Origin: Aristolochia californica
Lineage: Eukaryota; Streptophyta; Magnoliopsida; Piperales; Aristolochiaceae
NCBI GenBank assembly: GCA_029961685.1
Contig: JARWKL010000009.1
Coordinates: 14,193,237-14,257,236, forward strand
Direction of reading: 5' to 3'
Length of the DNA stretch: 64,000 bases
Within the stretch, counting starts at the first letter, position 1. Each line of letters begins with the position of its first letter. Shown here piece by piece: positions 52,322 through 64,000 of this stretch. The notes under the pieces are model-generated. The model was not told where the DNA came from. It was given only the letters and a program-made list of their open reading frames with translations, and searched no databases. Both the position numbers and the translations under genes were made by a program.

Positions 52322-53671
52322 GACGATTGCAAAACCTGATATATAAAAACTAAAGAGAGGTTTAAATCCCTAAAAATTATAGAAACTTTTTGGAAATATC
52401 TCTCTCCATATTTGTGCATTATGAATTTCCATTTTAGATGTGTACATTTTTCTTAAATCAAAACTTGAGTTTTTACTTTTTCCTTCATCTCGTGGACAAG
52501 AAAGAGATTAGATGACAACGAATTGAAAATTTTAGACTTTGTGCATGGAGAAAATTTAAAGCAATAACAAACGTAAGTAATGAAAATTTATTCACACACT
52601 ACAAATGAACACAAATGTTTTGTCACCCAAGTTTGGAAAATTCCACTAGTTCAACAACCTCAATAGATTGGAATTTGATAAGAAAGACATTTTTCCTACA
52701 CATGCTTTAAAAAATGGATAGCATCTTTGGAACATGTTAAAGATGAAAATGACCCATGGATTCAATCCTTTTAAACAGAATAACAAACCGCTCAATGAAT
52801 TCTCAAGTGAAAGTGCGATGGGATATTTAACCGAGTCAAACAAGCCATTATTTTGCCCAGTTACAAAAACTTGACCTAACGATCATTGATGATTGTATAC
52901 TCATTTATCATGCGTTACGGGCCAATTTTTTGTAAGGAATGATTTTTGGGTTGGGATTCAACACTCAGTTAAAATTCCCTCGCCTCCCCTTTTTTCGACG
53001 ATTACAAAACCTGATATATAAAAACTAAAAAGAGGTTTAAATCCATAAAAATTAAAGAAACTTTTTGGAAATATCTCTCTCCATATTTGTGCATTGTGCA
53101 TTTCCATTTTTTATGTGTACATTTTTCTTAAATCAAAACTTGCGTTTTCACTTTTCCCTTCATCTCGTAGACAAAAAACAGAATAGATGACAACGAAATG
53201 AAAATTTTAGACTTTGTGTATGGAGAAAATTTAAAGCAATAACAAACGTAAGTAAAGAAAATTTATTCACACACCACAAATGAAGAAAAAAGTTTTCTCA
53301 TCCAAGTTTGGGGAATTCCACTAGTTCAACAGCTCCAATAGGTTGGAATTTGATAAGAAAGAGATTTTTCTATACATGCTTTAAAAAATGGATATGCATG
53401 CTTGAAACATGTTAAAGATGCAAATGACCTATGGATCAAAACCTTTCAAAAAGAATAAAAAACTTCTGATTAATTTCCCAAGTGAACGTGCGGTGGGATA
53501 TTTAACCGAGTCAAACAAGCCATTATTTTGCCCATTAACAAAAAGCTGACCTAACGTTCACTCATGATTGTAAACTGATTTATCATGCGTAACGGGCCAC
53601 ATTTTTTTAAGGAATGACTTTTGGGTTGGGATTCTACACTCAGTTAAAATTCCCTCGCCTCCCCTTTTCCC
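47605..53671 (+). repeat. Satellite monomers 73-81
   Basis: Units start at 47605, 48281, 48956, 49631, 50307, 50974, 51648, 52322 and 52997. With unit 71 and the deleted unit 72, the order of boxes is Q, R, Q, R, Q, R, Q, R, Q from 46533, then Q and R. Unit 76 (49631) is an R unit whose last part turns Q-like (gtgaaagtgcagtgg, then ccaaatttttgtaaag). Unit 77 (50307) carries the 8-bp deletion shared with units 40, 52 and 63. No gene is seen. Confidence 0.92.
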
Positions 53672-56600
53672 GACGATTGCAAAACCTGATATATATAAAC
53701 TAAAAAGAGGTTTGAATCCCTAAAAATTACAGAAACTTTTTGGAAATATCTCTCTCCATATTTGTGCATTGTGCATTTCCATTTTAGATGTGTACATTTT
53801 TCTTAAATCAAAACTTGAGTCTTCACTTTTTCCTTCATCTCATAGACAAAAATGAGAATAGATGACAACGAAATGAAAATTTTAGACTTTGTGTATGGAG
53901 AAAATTTAAAGCAATAACAAACGTAAGTCAAGAAAATTTATTCACACACCAAAAATGAAGAAAAAAGTTTTCTCATCCAAGTTTGGGAAATTCCACTAGT
54001 TCAACAGCTCCAATAGGTTGGAATTTGATAAGAAAGAGATTTTTCTATACATGCTTTAAAAAATGGATATGCATGCTTGAAACATGTTAAATATTCAATT
54101 GACCCATGGATCCAAACCTTTCGAAAAAAATAAAAAACTTCTCATTAAATTCTCAAGTGAACGTGCGGTGGGATATTTAACCGAGTAAAACAAGCCATTA
54201 TTTTGCCCATTAACAAAAAGCTGACCCAACGATCACTCATGGTTGTAAACTGATTTATCATGCATAACGGGCCACATTTTTTTAAGGAATGACTTTTGGG
54301 TTGGGATTCAACACTCAGTTAAAATTCCCTCGCCTCCCCTTTTCCCGACGATTGCAAAACCTGATATATAAAAACTAAAGAGAGGTTTAAATCCCTAAAA
54401 ATTATAGAAACTTTTTGGAAATATCTTTCTCCATATTTGTGCATTGTGCATTCCCATTTTAGATGTGTACATTTTTCTTAAATCAAAACTTGAGTTTTCA
54501 CTTTTTCCTTCATCTCGTAGACAAGAAAGAGAATAGATGACAACGAAATGAAAATTTTAGACTTTGTGTATGGAGAAAATTTAAAGCAATAACAAACGTA
54601 AGTAAAGAAATTTTATTCACACACCACAAATGAAGAAAAAAGTTTTCTCATCCAAGTTTGGGAAATTCCACTAGTTCAACAACCCCAATAGGTCAGAATT
54701 TGATAGGAAAGATATTTTCTACACATGCTTTAAAAATTGATATGCATGCTTGAAACATGTTAAAGATTCAAATGACCTATGGATCCAAACCTTTCAAAAA
54801 GAATAAAAAACTTCTCATTAAATTCTCAAGTGAACGTGCGGTGGGATATTTAACCGAGTCAAACAAGCCATTATTTTGCCCATTAACAAAAAGCTGACCT
54901 AAACACCATTGATGATTGAAAACTTATTTATCATGCGTAATGGGACACATTTATTTAAGGAATGACTTTTGTGTTGGGATTCAACACTCAGTTAAAATTC
55001 CCTCGCCTCCCCTTTTCCCGACGAATTGCAAAACCTAATATATAAAAATTAAAAAGACATTTAAATCCCTAAAAATTACAGAAGATTTTTGGAAATATCT
55101 GTCTCTATAATGTTGCATTGTGCATTTCCATTTTAGATGTATACTTTTTTCTTAAATCAAAACTTGAGTTTTCACTTTTCCCTTCATCTCGTAGACAAAA
55201 CAGAGATTAGATGACAACGAAATGAAAATTTTAGACTTTGTGTGTGGAAAAAATTTAAAGCAATAAAAAACGTAAGTAAGAAAAAATTATTCATACACCA
55301 CATATGAACACAAATGTTTTGTCATCCAAGTTTGTGAAATTCCACTAGTTCAACAATCCCAATAGATTGAATTTGATAAGAAAGAGATTTTTCTACACAT
55401 GCTTTAAAAAATGGATATGTATGCTTGGAACATGTTAAAGATGCAAATGACCCATGGATCCAAACCTTTTAAATAGAATAACCAACCACTCAATGAATTC
55501 CCAAGTGAAAGTGCGGTGGGATATTTAATCGAGTCAAACTAGCCATTACTTTGCACATTTACAAAAAGCTGACCTAACGATCATTGATGATTGTAAATTG
55601 AAATTTTATGTGTAACGGGCCAAATTTTTGTCAGGAATGACTTTTGGGTTGGGATTCAACACCCAGTTAAAATTCCCTCGCCTCCCCTTGTCCCGACAAT
55701 TGTAAAACCTGATATAGAAAAACTAAAAAGAAGTTTAAATCCATAAAAATTACAGAAACTTTTTGGAAATAACTCTCTCCATATTTGTGCATTGTGCATT
55801 TCCATTTTAGAAATGTACATTTTTCTTAAATCAAAACTTGAGTTTTTACTTTTTCCTTCATCTCGTGGACAAAAAAGAGAATGGATGACAACGAAATGAA
55901 AATTTTAGACTTTGCGTATGGAGAAAATTTAAAGCAATAACAAACGTAAGTAAAGAAAATTTATTCACACACCACAAATGAACACAAAAGTTTTGTCATC
56001 CATGTTTGGGAAATTCCACTAGTTCAACAACCTCAATATATTGGAATTTGGTAAGAAAGAGATAGATTTTCCTACACATGCTTTAAAAAATGGATATGCA
56101 TGTTTGGAACATGTTAAAGATGCAAATGACCCATGGATCAAAACCTTTTAAACAGAATAACAAACCGCTCAATGAATTCTGAAGTAAAAGTGCGGTGGGA
56201 TCTTTAACTGAGTCAAACAAGCCATTATTTTGCCCATTTACAAAAAGCTGACCTAACGGATGATTGTAAACTCATTTATCATGTGTAACGGGCCAAATTT
56301 TTGTAAGGAATGACTTTTGGGTTGGGATTCAACACTCAGTTAAAATTCCCTCGCCTCCCCTTTTCCCGACGATTGCAAAACCTGATATATATAAACTAAA
56401 AAGAGGTTTGAATCCCTAAAAATTACAGAAACTTTTTGGAAATATCTCTCTCCATATTTGTGCATTGTGCATTTCCATTTTAGATGTGTACATTTTTCTT
56501 AAATCAAAACTTGAGTCTTCACTTTTTCCTTCATCTCGTAGACAAAAATGAGAATAGATGACAACGAAATGAAAATTTTAGACTTTGTGCATGGAGAAAA

Positions 56601-57530
56601 TTTAAAGCAATAACAAACGTAAGTCAAGAAAATTTATTCACACACCAAAAATGAAGAAAAAAGTTTTCTCATCCAAGTTTGGGAAATTCCACTAGTTCAA
56701 CAGCTCCAATAGGTTGGAATTTCATAAGAAAGAGATTTTTCTATACATGCTTTAAAAAATGGATATGCATGCTTGAAACATGTTAAATATGCAATTGACC
56801 CATGGATCCAAACCTTTCAAAAAAAATAAAAAACTTCTCATTAAATTCTCAAGTGAACGTGCGGTGGGATATTTAACCGAGTAAAACAAGCCATTATTTT
56901 GCCCATTAACAAAAAGCTGACCCAACGATCACTCATGGTTGTAAACTGATTTATCATGCATAACGGGCCACATTTTTTTAAGGAATGACTTTTGGGTTGG
57001 GATTCAACACTCAGTTAAAATTCCCTCGCCTCCCCTTTTCCCGACGATTGCAAAACCTGATATATAAAAACTAAAGAGAGGTTTAAATCCCTAAAAATTA
57101 TAGAAACTTTTTGGAAATATCTTTCTCCATATTTGTGCATTGTGCATTCCCATTTTAGATGTGTACATTTTTCTTAAATCAAAACTTGAGTTTTCACTTT
57201 TTCCTTCATCTCGTGGACAAGAAAGAGAATAGATGACAACGAAATGAAAATTTTAGACTTTGTGTATGGAGAAAATTTAAAGCAATAACAAACGTAAGTA
57301 AAGAAATTTTATTCACACGCCACAAATGAAGAAAAAAGTTTTCTCATCCAAGTTTGGGAAATTCCACTAGTTCAACAACCCCAATAGGTCAGAATTTGAT
57401 AGGAAAGATATTTTCTACACATGCTTTAAAAATTGATATGCATGCTTGAAACATGTTAAAGATTCAAATGACCTATGGATCCAAACCTTTCAAAAAGAAT
57501 AAAAAACTTCTCATTAAATTCTCAAGTGAA
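53672..57530 (+). repeat. Recent four-monomer duplication: units 82-83 repeated as 86-87
   Basis: The 1.16 kb from 53672 matches that from 56368 at an offset of 2696 bp. Comparing units 82 and 86 by eye over 675 bp I counted five differences, so this is among the youngest events in the window. Shared rare variants: gatatatataaac, gaggtttgaatcc, cttgagtcttcac, gtaagtcaag, caacagctccaatag, caattgaccc, gatcactcatggttg (82/86); cattcccatttt, aagaaattttattc, ataggtcagaatttg, taaaaattgatatg (83/87). The match stops near 54834 / 57530, where unit 87 takes up another variant (ccgagacgaac). Confidence 0.92.
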
Positions 57531-60500
57531 CGTGCAGTGGGATATTTAACCGAGACGAACAAGCCATTATTTTGCCCATTTACAAAAAGCTGACCTGACG
57601 ATCATTGATGGTTGTAAACTGATTTATCCTGCATAACGGGCCATATTTTTGTAAGGAATTACTTTTGGGTTGGGATTCAACACTCAGTTAAAATTCCCTC
57701 GCCTCCCCTTTTCCCGACGATTGCAAAACCTGATATATAAAAACTAAAGAGAGGTTTAAATCCCTAAAAATTACAGAAACTTTTTGGAAATATCTCTCTC
57801 CATATTTGTGCATAATGCATTTCTATTTTAGATGTGTACATTTTTCTTAAATCAAAACTTGAGTTTTCACTTTTTCCTTCATCTCGTGGACAAGAAAGAG
57901 AATAGATGACAACGAAATGAAAATTTTAGACTTTGTGTAAGGAGAAAATTTAAAGCAATAACAAACGTAAGTGAACAAAATTTATTCACACACCCCAAAT
58001 GAAGAAAAAAGTTTTGTCATCCAAGTTTGGGAAATTCCACCAGTTCAACAGCCCCAATAGGTTGGAATTAGATATGAAAGAGATTTTTCTATACATGCTT
58101 TAAAAAATGGATATGCATGCTTGAAACATGTTAAAGATTCAAATGACCCATTGATCCAAACCTTTTAAACAAAATAACAAACCGCTCAATGAATTCTCAA
58201 GTGAAAGTGCGGTGGGATATTTAACCGAGTCAACCAAGCCATTATTTTGCCCATTTACAAAAAGCTGACCTAACGATCATTGATGATTGTAAACTGATTT
58301 ATCATGCGTAACAGGCCAAATTTTTGTAAGGAATGACTTTTGCGTTGGGATTCAACACCCACTTAAAATTCCCTCGCCTCCCCTTTTCCCGAAGATGGCA
58401 AAACCTCATATATAAAAACTAAAGAGAGGTTTAAATCCCTAAAAATTAGAGAAACTTTTTGGAAATATCTCTCTCCATATTTGTGCATTATGCATTTCCA
58501 TTTTAGATGTGTACATTTTTCTTAAATCAAAACTTGAGTTTTCACTTTTTCCTTCATCTCGTGGACAAGAAAGAGAATAGATGACAACGAAATGAAAATT
58601 TTAGACTTTGTGTAAGGAGAAAATTTAAAGCAATAACAAACGTAAGTAAACAAAATTTATTCACACACCCCAAATGAAGAAAAAAGTTTTGTCATCCAAG
58701 TTTGGGAAATTCCACTAGTTCAACAGCCCCAATAGGTTGGAATTAGATATGAAAGAGATTTTTCTATACATGCTTTAAAAAATGGATATGCATGCTTGAA
58801 ACAAGTTAAAGATGCAAATGACCTATGGATCCAAACCTTTCAAAAAGAATAAAAAACTTCTCATTAAATTCTCAAGTGAACGTGCGGTGGGATATTTAAC
58901 CGAGTCAAACAAGCCATTATTTTGCCCATTAACAAAAAGCTGACCGAACGATCACTCATGATTGTAAACTGATTTATCATATGTAACGGGCCACATTTTT
59001 TTAAGGAATGACTTTTGGGTTGGGATTCAACACTCAGTTAAAATTCCCTCGCCTCCCCTTTTCCCGATGATTGGAAAACCTGATATATAAAAACTAAAGA
59101 GAGGTTTAAATCCCTAAAAATTACAGAAAATTTTTGGAATTATCTCTCTCCATATTTGTGCATTGTGCATTTTCATTTTAGATGTGTACATTTTTCTTAA
59201 ATCAAAACTTGAGTTTTCACTTATTCCTTCATCTCGTAGACAAAAAAGAGAATAGATGACAACGAAATGAAAATTTTAGACTTCGTGTATGGAGAAAATC
59301 TAAAGCAATGACAAACGTAAGTAAAGAAAATTTATTCACACACCACAAATGAAGAAAAAAGTTTTGTCATCCAAGTTTGGGAAATTCCACTAGTTCAACA
59401 ACCCCAATTGGTTGGAATTTGATAAGAAAGGGATTTTTCTACACATGCTTTAAAAAATGGATATGCCTTCTTGAAACATGTTAAAGATGCAAATGACCCA
59501 TGGATCCAAACCTTTTAAACAAAATAACAAACCGCTCAATGAATTCTCAAGTGAAAGTGCGGTGGGATATTTAACAGAGTCAAACAAGCCATTATTTTGC
59601 CCATTTACAAAAAGCTGACCTAACGATCATTGATGATTGTAAACTGATTTATCATGCGTAACAAGCCAAATTTTTGTAAGGAATGACTTTTGCGTTGGGA
59701 TTCAACACCCAGTTAAAATTCCCTCGCCTCCCCTTTTCCCGACAATGGCAAAACCTGATATATAAAAACTAAAGAGAGGTTTAAATACCTAAAAATTACA
59801 GAAACTTTTTGGAAATATCTCTCTCCATATTTGTGCATTGTGCATTTCCATTTTAGATGTGTACATTTTTCTTAAATCAAAACTTGAGTTTTCACTTTTT
59901 CCTTTATCTTGTGGACAAAAAAGAGAATAGATGACAACGAAATGAAAATTTTAGACTTTGTGTATGGAGAAAATTTAAAGCTATAACAAACGTAAGTAAA
60001 GAAATTTTATTCACACACCACAAATGAAGAAAAAAGTTTTCTCATCCAAGTTTGGGAAATTCCACTAGTTCAACAACCCCAATAGGTCAGAATTTGATAG
60101 GAAAGAGATTTTCTACACATGCTTTAAAAATTGATATGCATGCTTGAAACATGTTAAAGATTCAAATGACCTATGGATCCAAACCTTTCAAAAAGAATAA
60201 AAAACTTCTCATTAAATTCTCAAGTGAACGTGCGGTGGGATATTTAACCGAGTCAAACAAGCCATTATTTTGCCCATTAACAAAAAGCTGACCTAAACAC
60301 CATTGATGATTGAAAACTGATTTATCATGCGTAATGGGACACATTTATTTAAGGAATGACTTTTGTGTTGGGATTCAACACTCAGTTAAAATTCCCTCGC
60401 CTCCCCTTTTCCCGACGAATTGCAAAACCTGATATATAAAAATTAAAAAGAGGTTTAAATCCCTAAAAATTATATAAGATTTTTGGAAATATCTCTCTCT

Positions 60501-61575
60501 ATAATTTTGCATTGTGCATTTCCATTTTAGATGTATACTTTTTTCTTAAATCAAAACTTGAGTTTTCACTTTTCCCTTCATCTCGTAGACAAAACAGAGA
60601 TTAGATGACAACGAAATGAAAATTTTAGACTTTGTGTCTGGAAAAAATTTAAAGCAATAAAAAACGTAAGTAAGAAAAAATTATTCATACACCACATATG
60701 AACACAAAAGTTTTGTCATCCAAGTTTGGGAAATTCCTCTAGTTCAACAATCCCAATAGATTGAATTTGATAAGAAAGAGATTTTTCTACACATGCTTTA
60801 AAAAATGGATATGTATGCTTGGAACATGTTAAAGATGCAAATGACCCATGGATCCAAACCTTTTAAATAGAATAACCAACCGCTCAATGAATTCCCAAGT
60901 GAAAGTGCGGTGGGATATTTAATCGAGTCAAACTAGCCATTACTTTGCACATTTACAAAAAGCTGACCTAACGATCATTGATGATTGTAAATTGAAATTT
61001 AATGCGTAACGGGCCAAATTTTTGTAAGGAATGACTTTTGGGTTGGGATTCAACACCCAGTTAAAATTCCCTCGCCTCCCCTTGTCCCGACAATTGCAAA
61101 ACCTGATATAGAAAAACTAAAAAGAAGTTTAAATCCATAAAAATTACAGAAACTTTTTGGAAATAACTCTCTCCATATTTGTGCATTGTGCATTTCCATT
61201 TTAGAAATGTACATTTTTCTTAAATCAAAACTTTGAGTTTTTACTTTTTCCTTCATCTCGTGGACAAAAAAGAGAATAGATGACAACGAAATGAAAATTT
61301 TAGACTTTGTGTATGGAGAAAATTTAAAGCAATAACAAACGTAAGTAAAGAAAATTTATTCACACACCACAAATGAACACAAAAGTTTTGTCATCCATGT
61401 TTGGGAAATTCCACTAGTTCAACAACCTCAATATATTGGAATTTGGTAAGAAAGAGATAGATTTTCCTACACATGCTTTAAAAAATGGATATGCATGTTT
61501 GGAACATGTTAAAGATGCAAATGACCCATGGATCAAAACCTTTTAAACAGAATAACAAACCGCTCAATGAATTCT
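54600..61575 (+). repeat. Eight-monomer duplication: late unit 83 to 85 repeated as late unit 91 to 93
   Basis: About 1.6 kb from near 54600 matches sequence from near 59994 at an offset of 5394 bp, eight monomers. Shared variants: aagaaattttattc, ataggtcagaatttg, ctaaacaccattg, aatgggacacattta, ttgtgttggg, gacgaattgcaaaacc, atagattgaatttg (one g missing), aactagccattactttgc, tatagaaaaac, ttagaaatgtac, tttggtaagaaagagatag. Units 84 and 92 differ at roughly 15 positions by eye. The match ends near 56180 / 61575. Confidence 0.9.
57716..60000 (+). repeat. Local one- and two-monomer duplications (units 88-91)
   Basis: Units 88 (57716) and 89 (58391) share gtgtaaggagaaaa, aacaaaatttattc, caccccaaatg and ggaattagatatgaaag in their middles. 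The end of unit 88 and start of 89 match the end of unit 90 and start of 91, with ttttgcgttggg, caacaccca and atggcaaaacct in both (58391 and 59741, offset 1350 bp). This is a one-monomer and a two-monomer exchange superimposed. Confidence 0.8.
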
Positions 61576-61767
61576 CAAGTGAAAGTGCGGTGGGATATTT
61601 AACCGAGTCAAACAAGCCATTATTTTGCCCATTTACAAAAGCTGACCTAACGATCATTGATGATTGTAAACTGATTTATCATGCGTAACGGGCCAAATTT
61701 TTGTAAGGAATAACTTTTGGGTTGGGATTTTACACTCAGTTAAAATTCCCTCGCCTCCCCTTTTCCC

Positions 61768-64000
61768 GACGAGTGCAAAACCTGATATATAGAAACTAAA
61801 AAGAGGTTTAAATCCCTAAAAATTACAGAAACTTTTTGAAAATATCTCTCTCCATATTTGTGCATTGTGCATTTCCATTTTAGATGTGTACATTTTTCTT
61901 AAATTAAAACTTGAGTATTCACTTTTTCCTTGTAGAGAAAAGGGAGAATTGATGACAACGAAATGAACATTTTAGACTTTGTGTATGGAGAAAATTTAAA
62001 GCAATAACAAACGTCAGTAAAAAAAATTTATTCACACACCACAAATGAAGAAAAAAGTTTTGTCATCCAAGTTTGGGAAATTCCACTAGTTCAACAACCC
62101 CAATAGGTTGGAATTTGATAAGAAAGAGATTTTTCTACACATGCTTTAAAAAATGGATATGCATGCTTGAAACATGTTAAAGATGCAAATGACATATGGA
62201 TCCAAACCTTTCAAAAAGAATAAAAAACTTCTCATTAAATTCTCAAGTGAAGGTGCGGTGGGATATTTAACCGAGTCAAACAAGCCATTATTTTGCTCAT
62301 TAACAAAAACCTGACCGAACGATCATTGATGATTGTAAATTGATTTATCATGCGTAACGGGCCACATTTATTTAAGGAATGACTTTTGGGTTGGGATTCA
62401 ACACTCAGTTAAAATTCCCTCGCCTCCTCTTTTCCCGACGATTGCAAAACCAGATATATAAAAACTAAAGAGAAGTTTAAATCCCTAAAAATTACATAAA
62501 CGTTGTGGAAATATCTCTCCATATTTGTGCATTATGCATTTCCAGTTTAGATGTGTACATTTTTCTTAAATTAAAACTTTAGTTTTTACTTTTTCCTTCA
62601 TCTCGTGGACAAGAAAGAGAATAGATGACAATGAAATGAAAATTTTAGACTTTGTGTATGGAGAAAATTTAAAGCAATAACAAACGAAAGTAAAGAAAAT
62701 TTATTCACACACCATAAATGAACACAAAAGTTTTGTCATCCAAGTTTGGGAAATTCCACTAGTTCAAAAACCTCAATAGATGGGAATTTGATAAGAAAGA
62801 GATTTTCCTACACATGATTTAAAAAATGGATATGCATGTTTGGAACATGTTAAAGATGCAAATGACCCATGAATCCAAACCTTTTAAATAGAATAACAAA
62901 CCGCTCAATGAATTGTCAAGTGAAAGTGCGGTGGGATATTTAACTGAGTCAAACAAGCCATTATTTTGCCCATTTACAAAAAGCTGACCTAACGATCATT
63001 GATGATTCTAAATTGATTTATCATGTGTAACGGGCCAAATTTTTGTAAGGAAGGACTTTTGGGTTGGGATTCAACACTCAGTTAAAATTCCCTCGCCTCC
63101 CCTTTACCCGACGATTGCAAAACCTGATATATAAAAACTAAAAAGAGGTTTAAATCCCTAAAAATTACAGAAACTTTTTGGAAATATCTCTCTCCATATT
63201 TGTGCATTGTGCATTTCCATTTTAGATGTGTACATTTTTCTTAAATCAAAACTTGAGTTTTCACTTTTTCCATCATCTCGTAGACAAAATAGAGAATAGA
63301 TGACAACGAAATGAAAATTTTAGACTTTGTGTAAGGAGAAAATTTAAAGCAATAACAAATGTAAGTATAGAAAATTTATTCACACACCACAAATGAAGAA
63401 AAATGTTTTCTCATCCAAGTTTGGGAAATTCCACTCGTTCAACAACCCCAATAGGTTGGAATTTGATAAGAAAGAGATTTTTCTACACATGCTTTAAAAA
63501 ATGGATATGCATGCTTGAAACATGTTATAGATGCAAATGACCTATGGATCCAAACCTTTCAAAAAGAATAAAAAACTTCTCAATAAATTCTCAAGTGAAC
63601 GTGGGGTGGGATATTTAACCGAGTCAAACAAGCCATTATTTTGCCCATTAACAAAAAGCTGACCTAACGATCATTCATGATTGTCAACTGATTTATCATG
63701 CATAACGGGCTACATTTTTTTAAGGAATGGCTTTTGCGTTAGGATTCAACACTCAGTTAAAATTCCCTCGCCTCCCTTTTTCCCGACGATTGCAAAACCT
63801 GATATATAAAAACTAAAGAGAGGTTTAAATCCCTAAAAATTACAGAAACTTTTTGGAAATATCTCTCTCCATATTTGTGCATTGTGCATTTCCATTTTAG
63901 ATGTGTACATTTTTCTTAAATCAAAACTTGAGTTTTTACTTTTTCCTTCATCTCGTGGCCAAGAAAGAGAATAGATGACAACGAAATGAATATTTTAGAC
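61768..64000 (+). repeat. Satellite monomers 94-96 and partial monomer 97
   Basis: Units start at 61768 (R), 62437 (Q), 63110 (R) and 63785 (first 216 bp only, cut by the window edge). Unit 94 lacks catctc in the pyrimidine stretch (tttttccttgtagag near 61925). The array shows no sign of ending at this edge. No gene is seen. Confidence 0.92.

Larger units (their letters stand above)
53672..61767 (+). repeat. Satellite monomers 82-93
   Basis: Units start at 53672 (R), 54347 (R), 55020 (P), 55695 (Q), 56368 (R), 57043 (R, switching near its end), 57716 (Q box, R-like middle), 58391 (R), 59066 (Q box, R-like middle), 59741 (R), 60414 (P) and 61089 (Q). This region holds the most alike repeats in the window: 82-83 recur as 86-87, and late 83 to 85 recur as late 91 to 93. 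Type P reappears here after an absence of roughly 16-18 kb, in one lineage only. No gene is seen. Confidence 0.93.
1..64000 (+). repeat. Satellite DNA array, 675-bp monomer, about 96 units plus a partial one
   Basis: The whole window is a head-to-tail tandem repeat. The landmark gacgattgcaaaacc (with variants such as gatgattgc, gacgtttgc, cacgattac) recurs at 1, 676, 1318, 1996, 2673, 3348 and so on to 63785, with spacing most often 675 and usually within 667-679. Every monomer lies in the same orientation, and no unrelated insertion interrupts the series. The sequence is strongly AT-rich, with many A and T runs. Each unit keeps recognisable blocks: tatataaaaa near the start, aaaacttgagtttt near position 140, acgtaagta near 250, gggaaattccactagttc near 310, ggatcc near 440, gtgggatatttaaccgag near 500, and a closing block around gattcaacactcagtt. 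The array runs off both edges, so its true length is unknown. It is typical of eukaryotic heterochromatin; centromeric, pericentromeric and subtelomeric positions cannot be told apart here. Confidence 0.97.

Noticed and set aside
52039..52353. Longest open frame in the window, 104 codons on the plus strand
   Set aside because: It is the usual open stretch of a Q monomer, lengthened because one A is missing before gctgac, and it runs across the border into the next monomer. The frame is interrupted in most other units, and no known protein domain is recognisable.
1..64000. CRISPR array
   Set aside because: The repeats are 675 bp with no separate unique spacers, and the whole unit is repeated. 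This is satellite DNA.

Overview
The window is one uninterrupted tandem array of satellite DNA. A very AT-rich monomer with a modal length of 675 bp is repeated head-to-tail, always in the same orientation, from the first base to the last. Taking a recurring landmark (gacgattgcaaaacc and its variants) as the monomer start, I placed 97 units by eye. Nearly all are 667-679 bp. The exceptions are five shortened units of 642, 202, 609, 577 and 397 bp and a 216-bp partial unit at the right edge. I see no protein-coding gene, tRNA, rRNA, CRISPR array, transposon insertion or inverted segment. Short open frames occur in both directions, but they are the same stretch of monomer read repeatedly, are broken in many copies, and are not called as genes.

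This points to a eukaryotic nuclear genome and a heterochromatic (centromeric, pericentromeric or subtelomeric) block; a plant is plausible. The sequence itself does not identify the species, and I do not recognise the monomer as a named satellite.

The monomers fall into three interspersed sequence types with linked variants. P has ctataatttt near position 85, gtatactttttt, acaaaacagag, gtctggaaaaaa and catatgaacac. Q has catatttgtgc, gtgtacattttt, gtatggagaaaa, gaacacaaaagttttgtc and an EcoRI site in caatgaattctc. R has gaagaaaaaagttttctc, caaaaagaataaaaaac, cattaaattctc (no EcoRI site) and cattaacaaaaag. Many units are mosaics of two or three types, as expected from unequal crossing-over and gene conversion.

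Layout: 1-5.4 kb is mostly P and Q, with an adjacent pair of sister monomers. 5.4-10.8 kb has overlapping four- and five-monomer duplications. 10.8-18.9 kb contains a five-monomer higher-order repeat present twice. 22.9-23.7 kb holds two neighbouring damaged units. 23.7-37.9 kb is a P/Q/R mixture with six-, nine- and twelve-monomer echoes. 37.9-46.5 kb loses type P and has two runs of one type. 46.5-52.3 kb is a strict Q/R alternation, a two-monomer repeat. 53.7-61.8 kb carries recent nested two-, four- and eight-monomer duplications. 61.8 kb to the end continues with R/Q units. The main interest is therefore the evolutionary structure of the array rather than genes.
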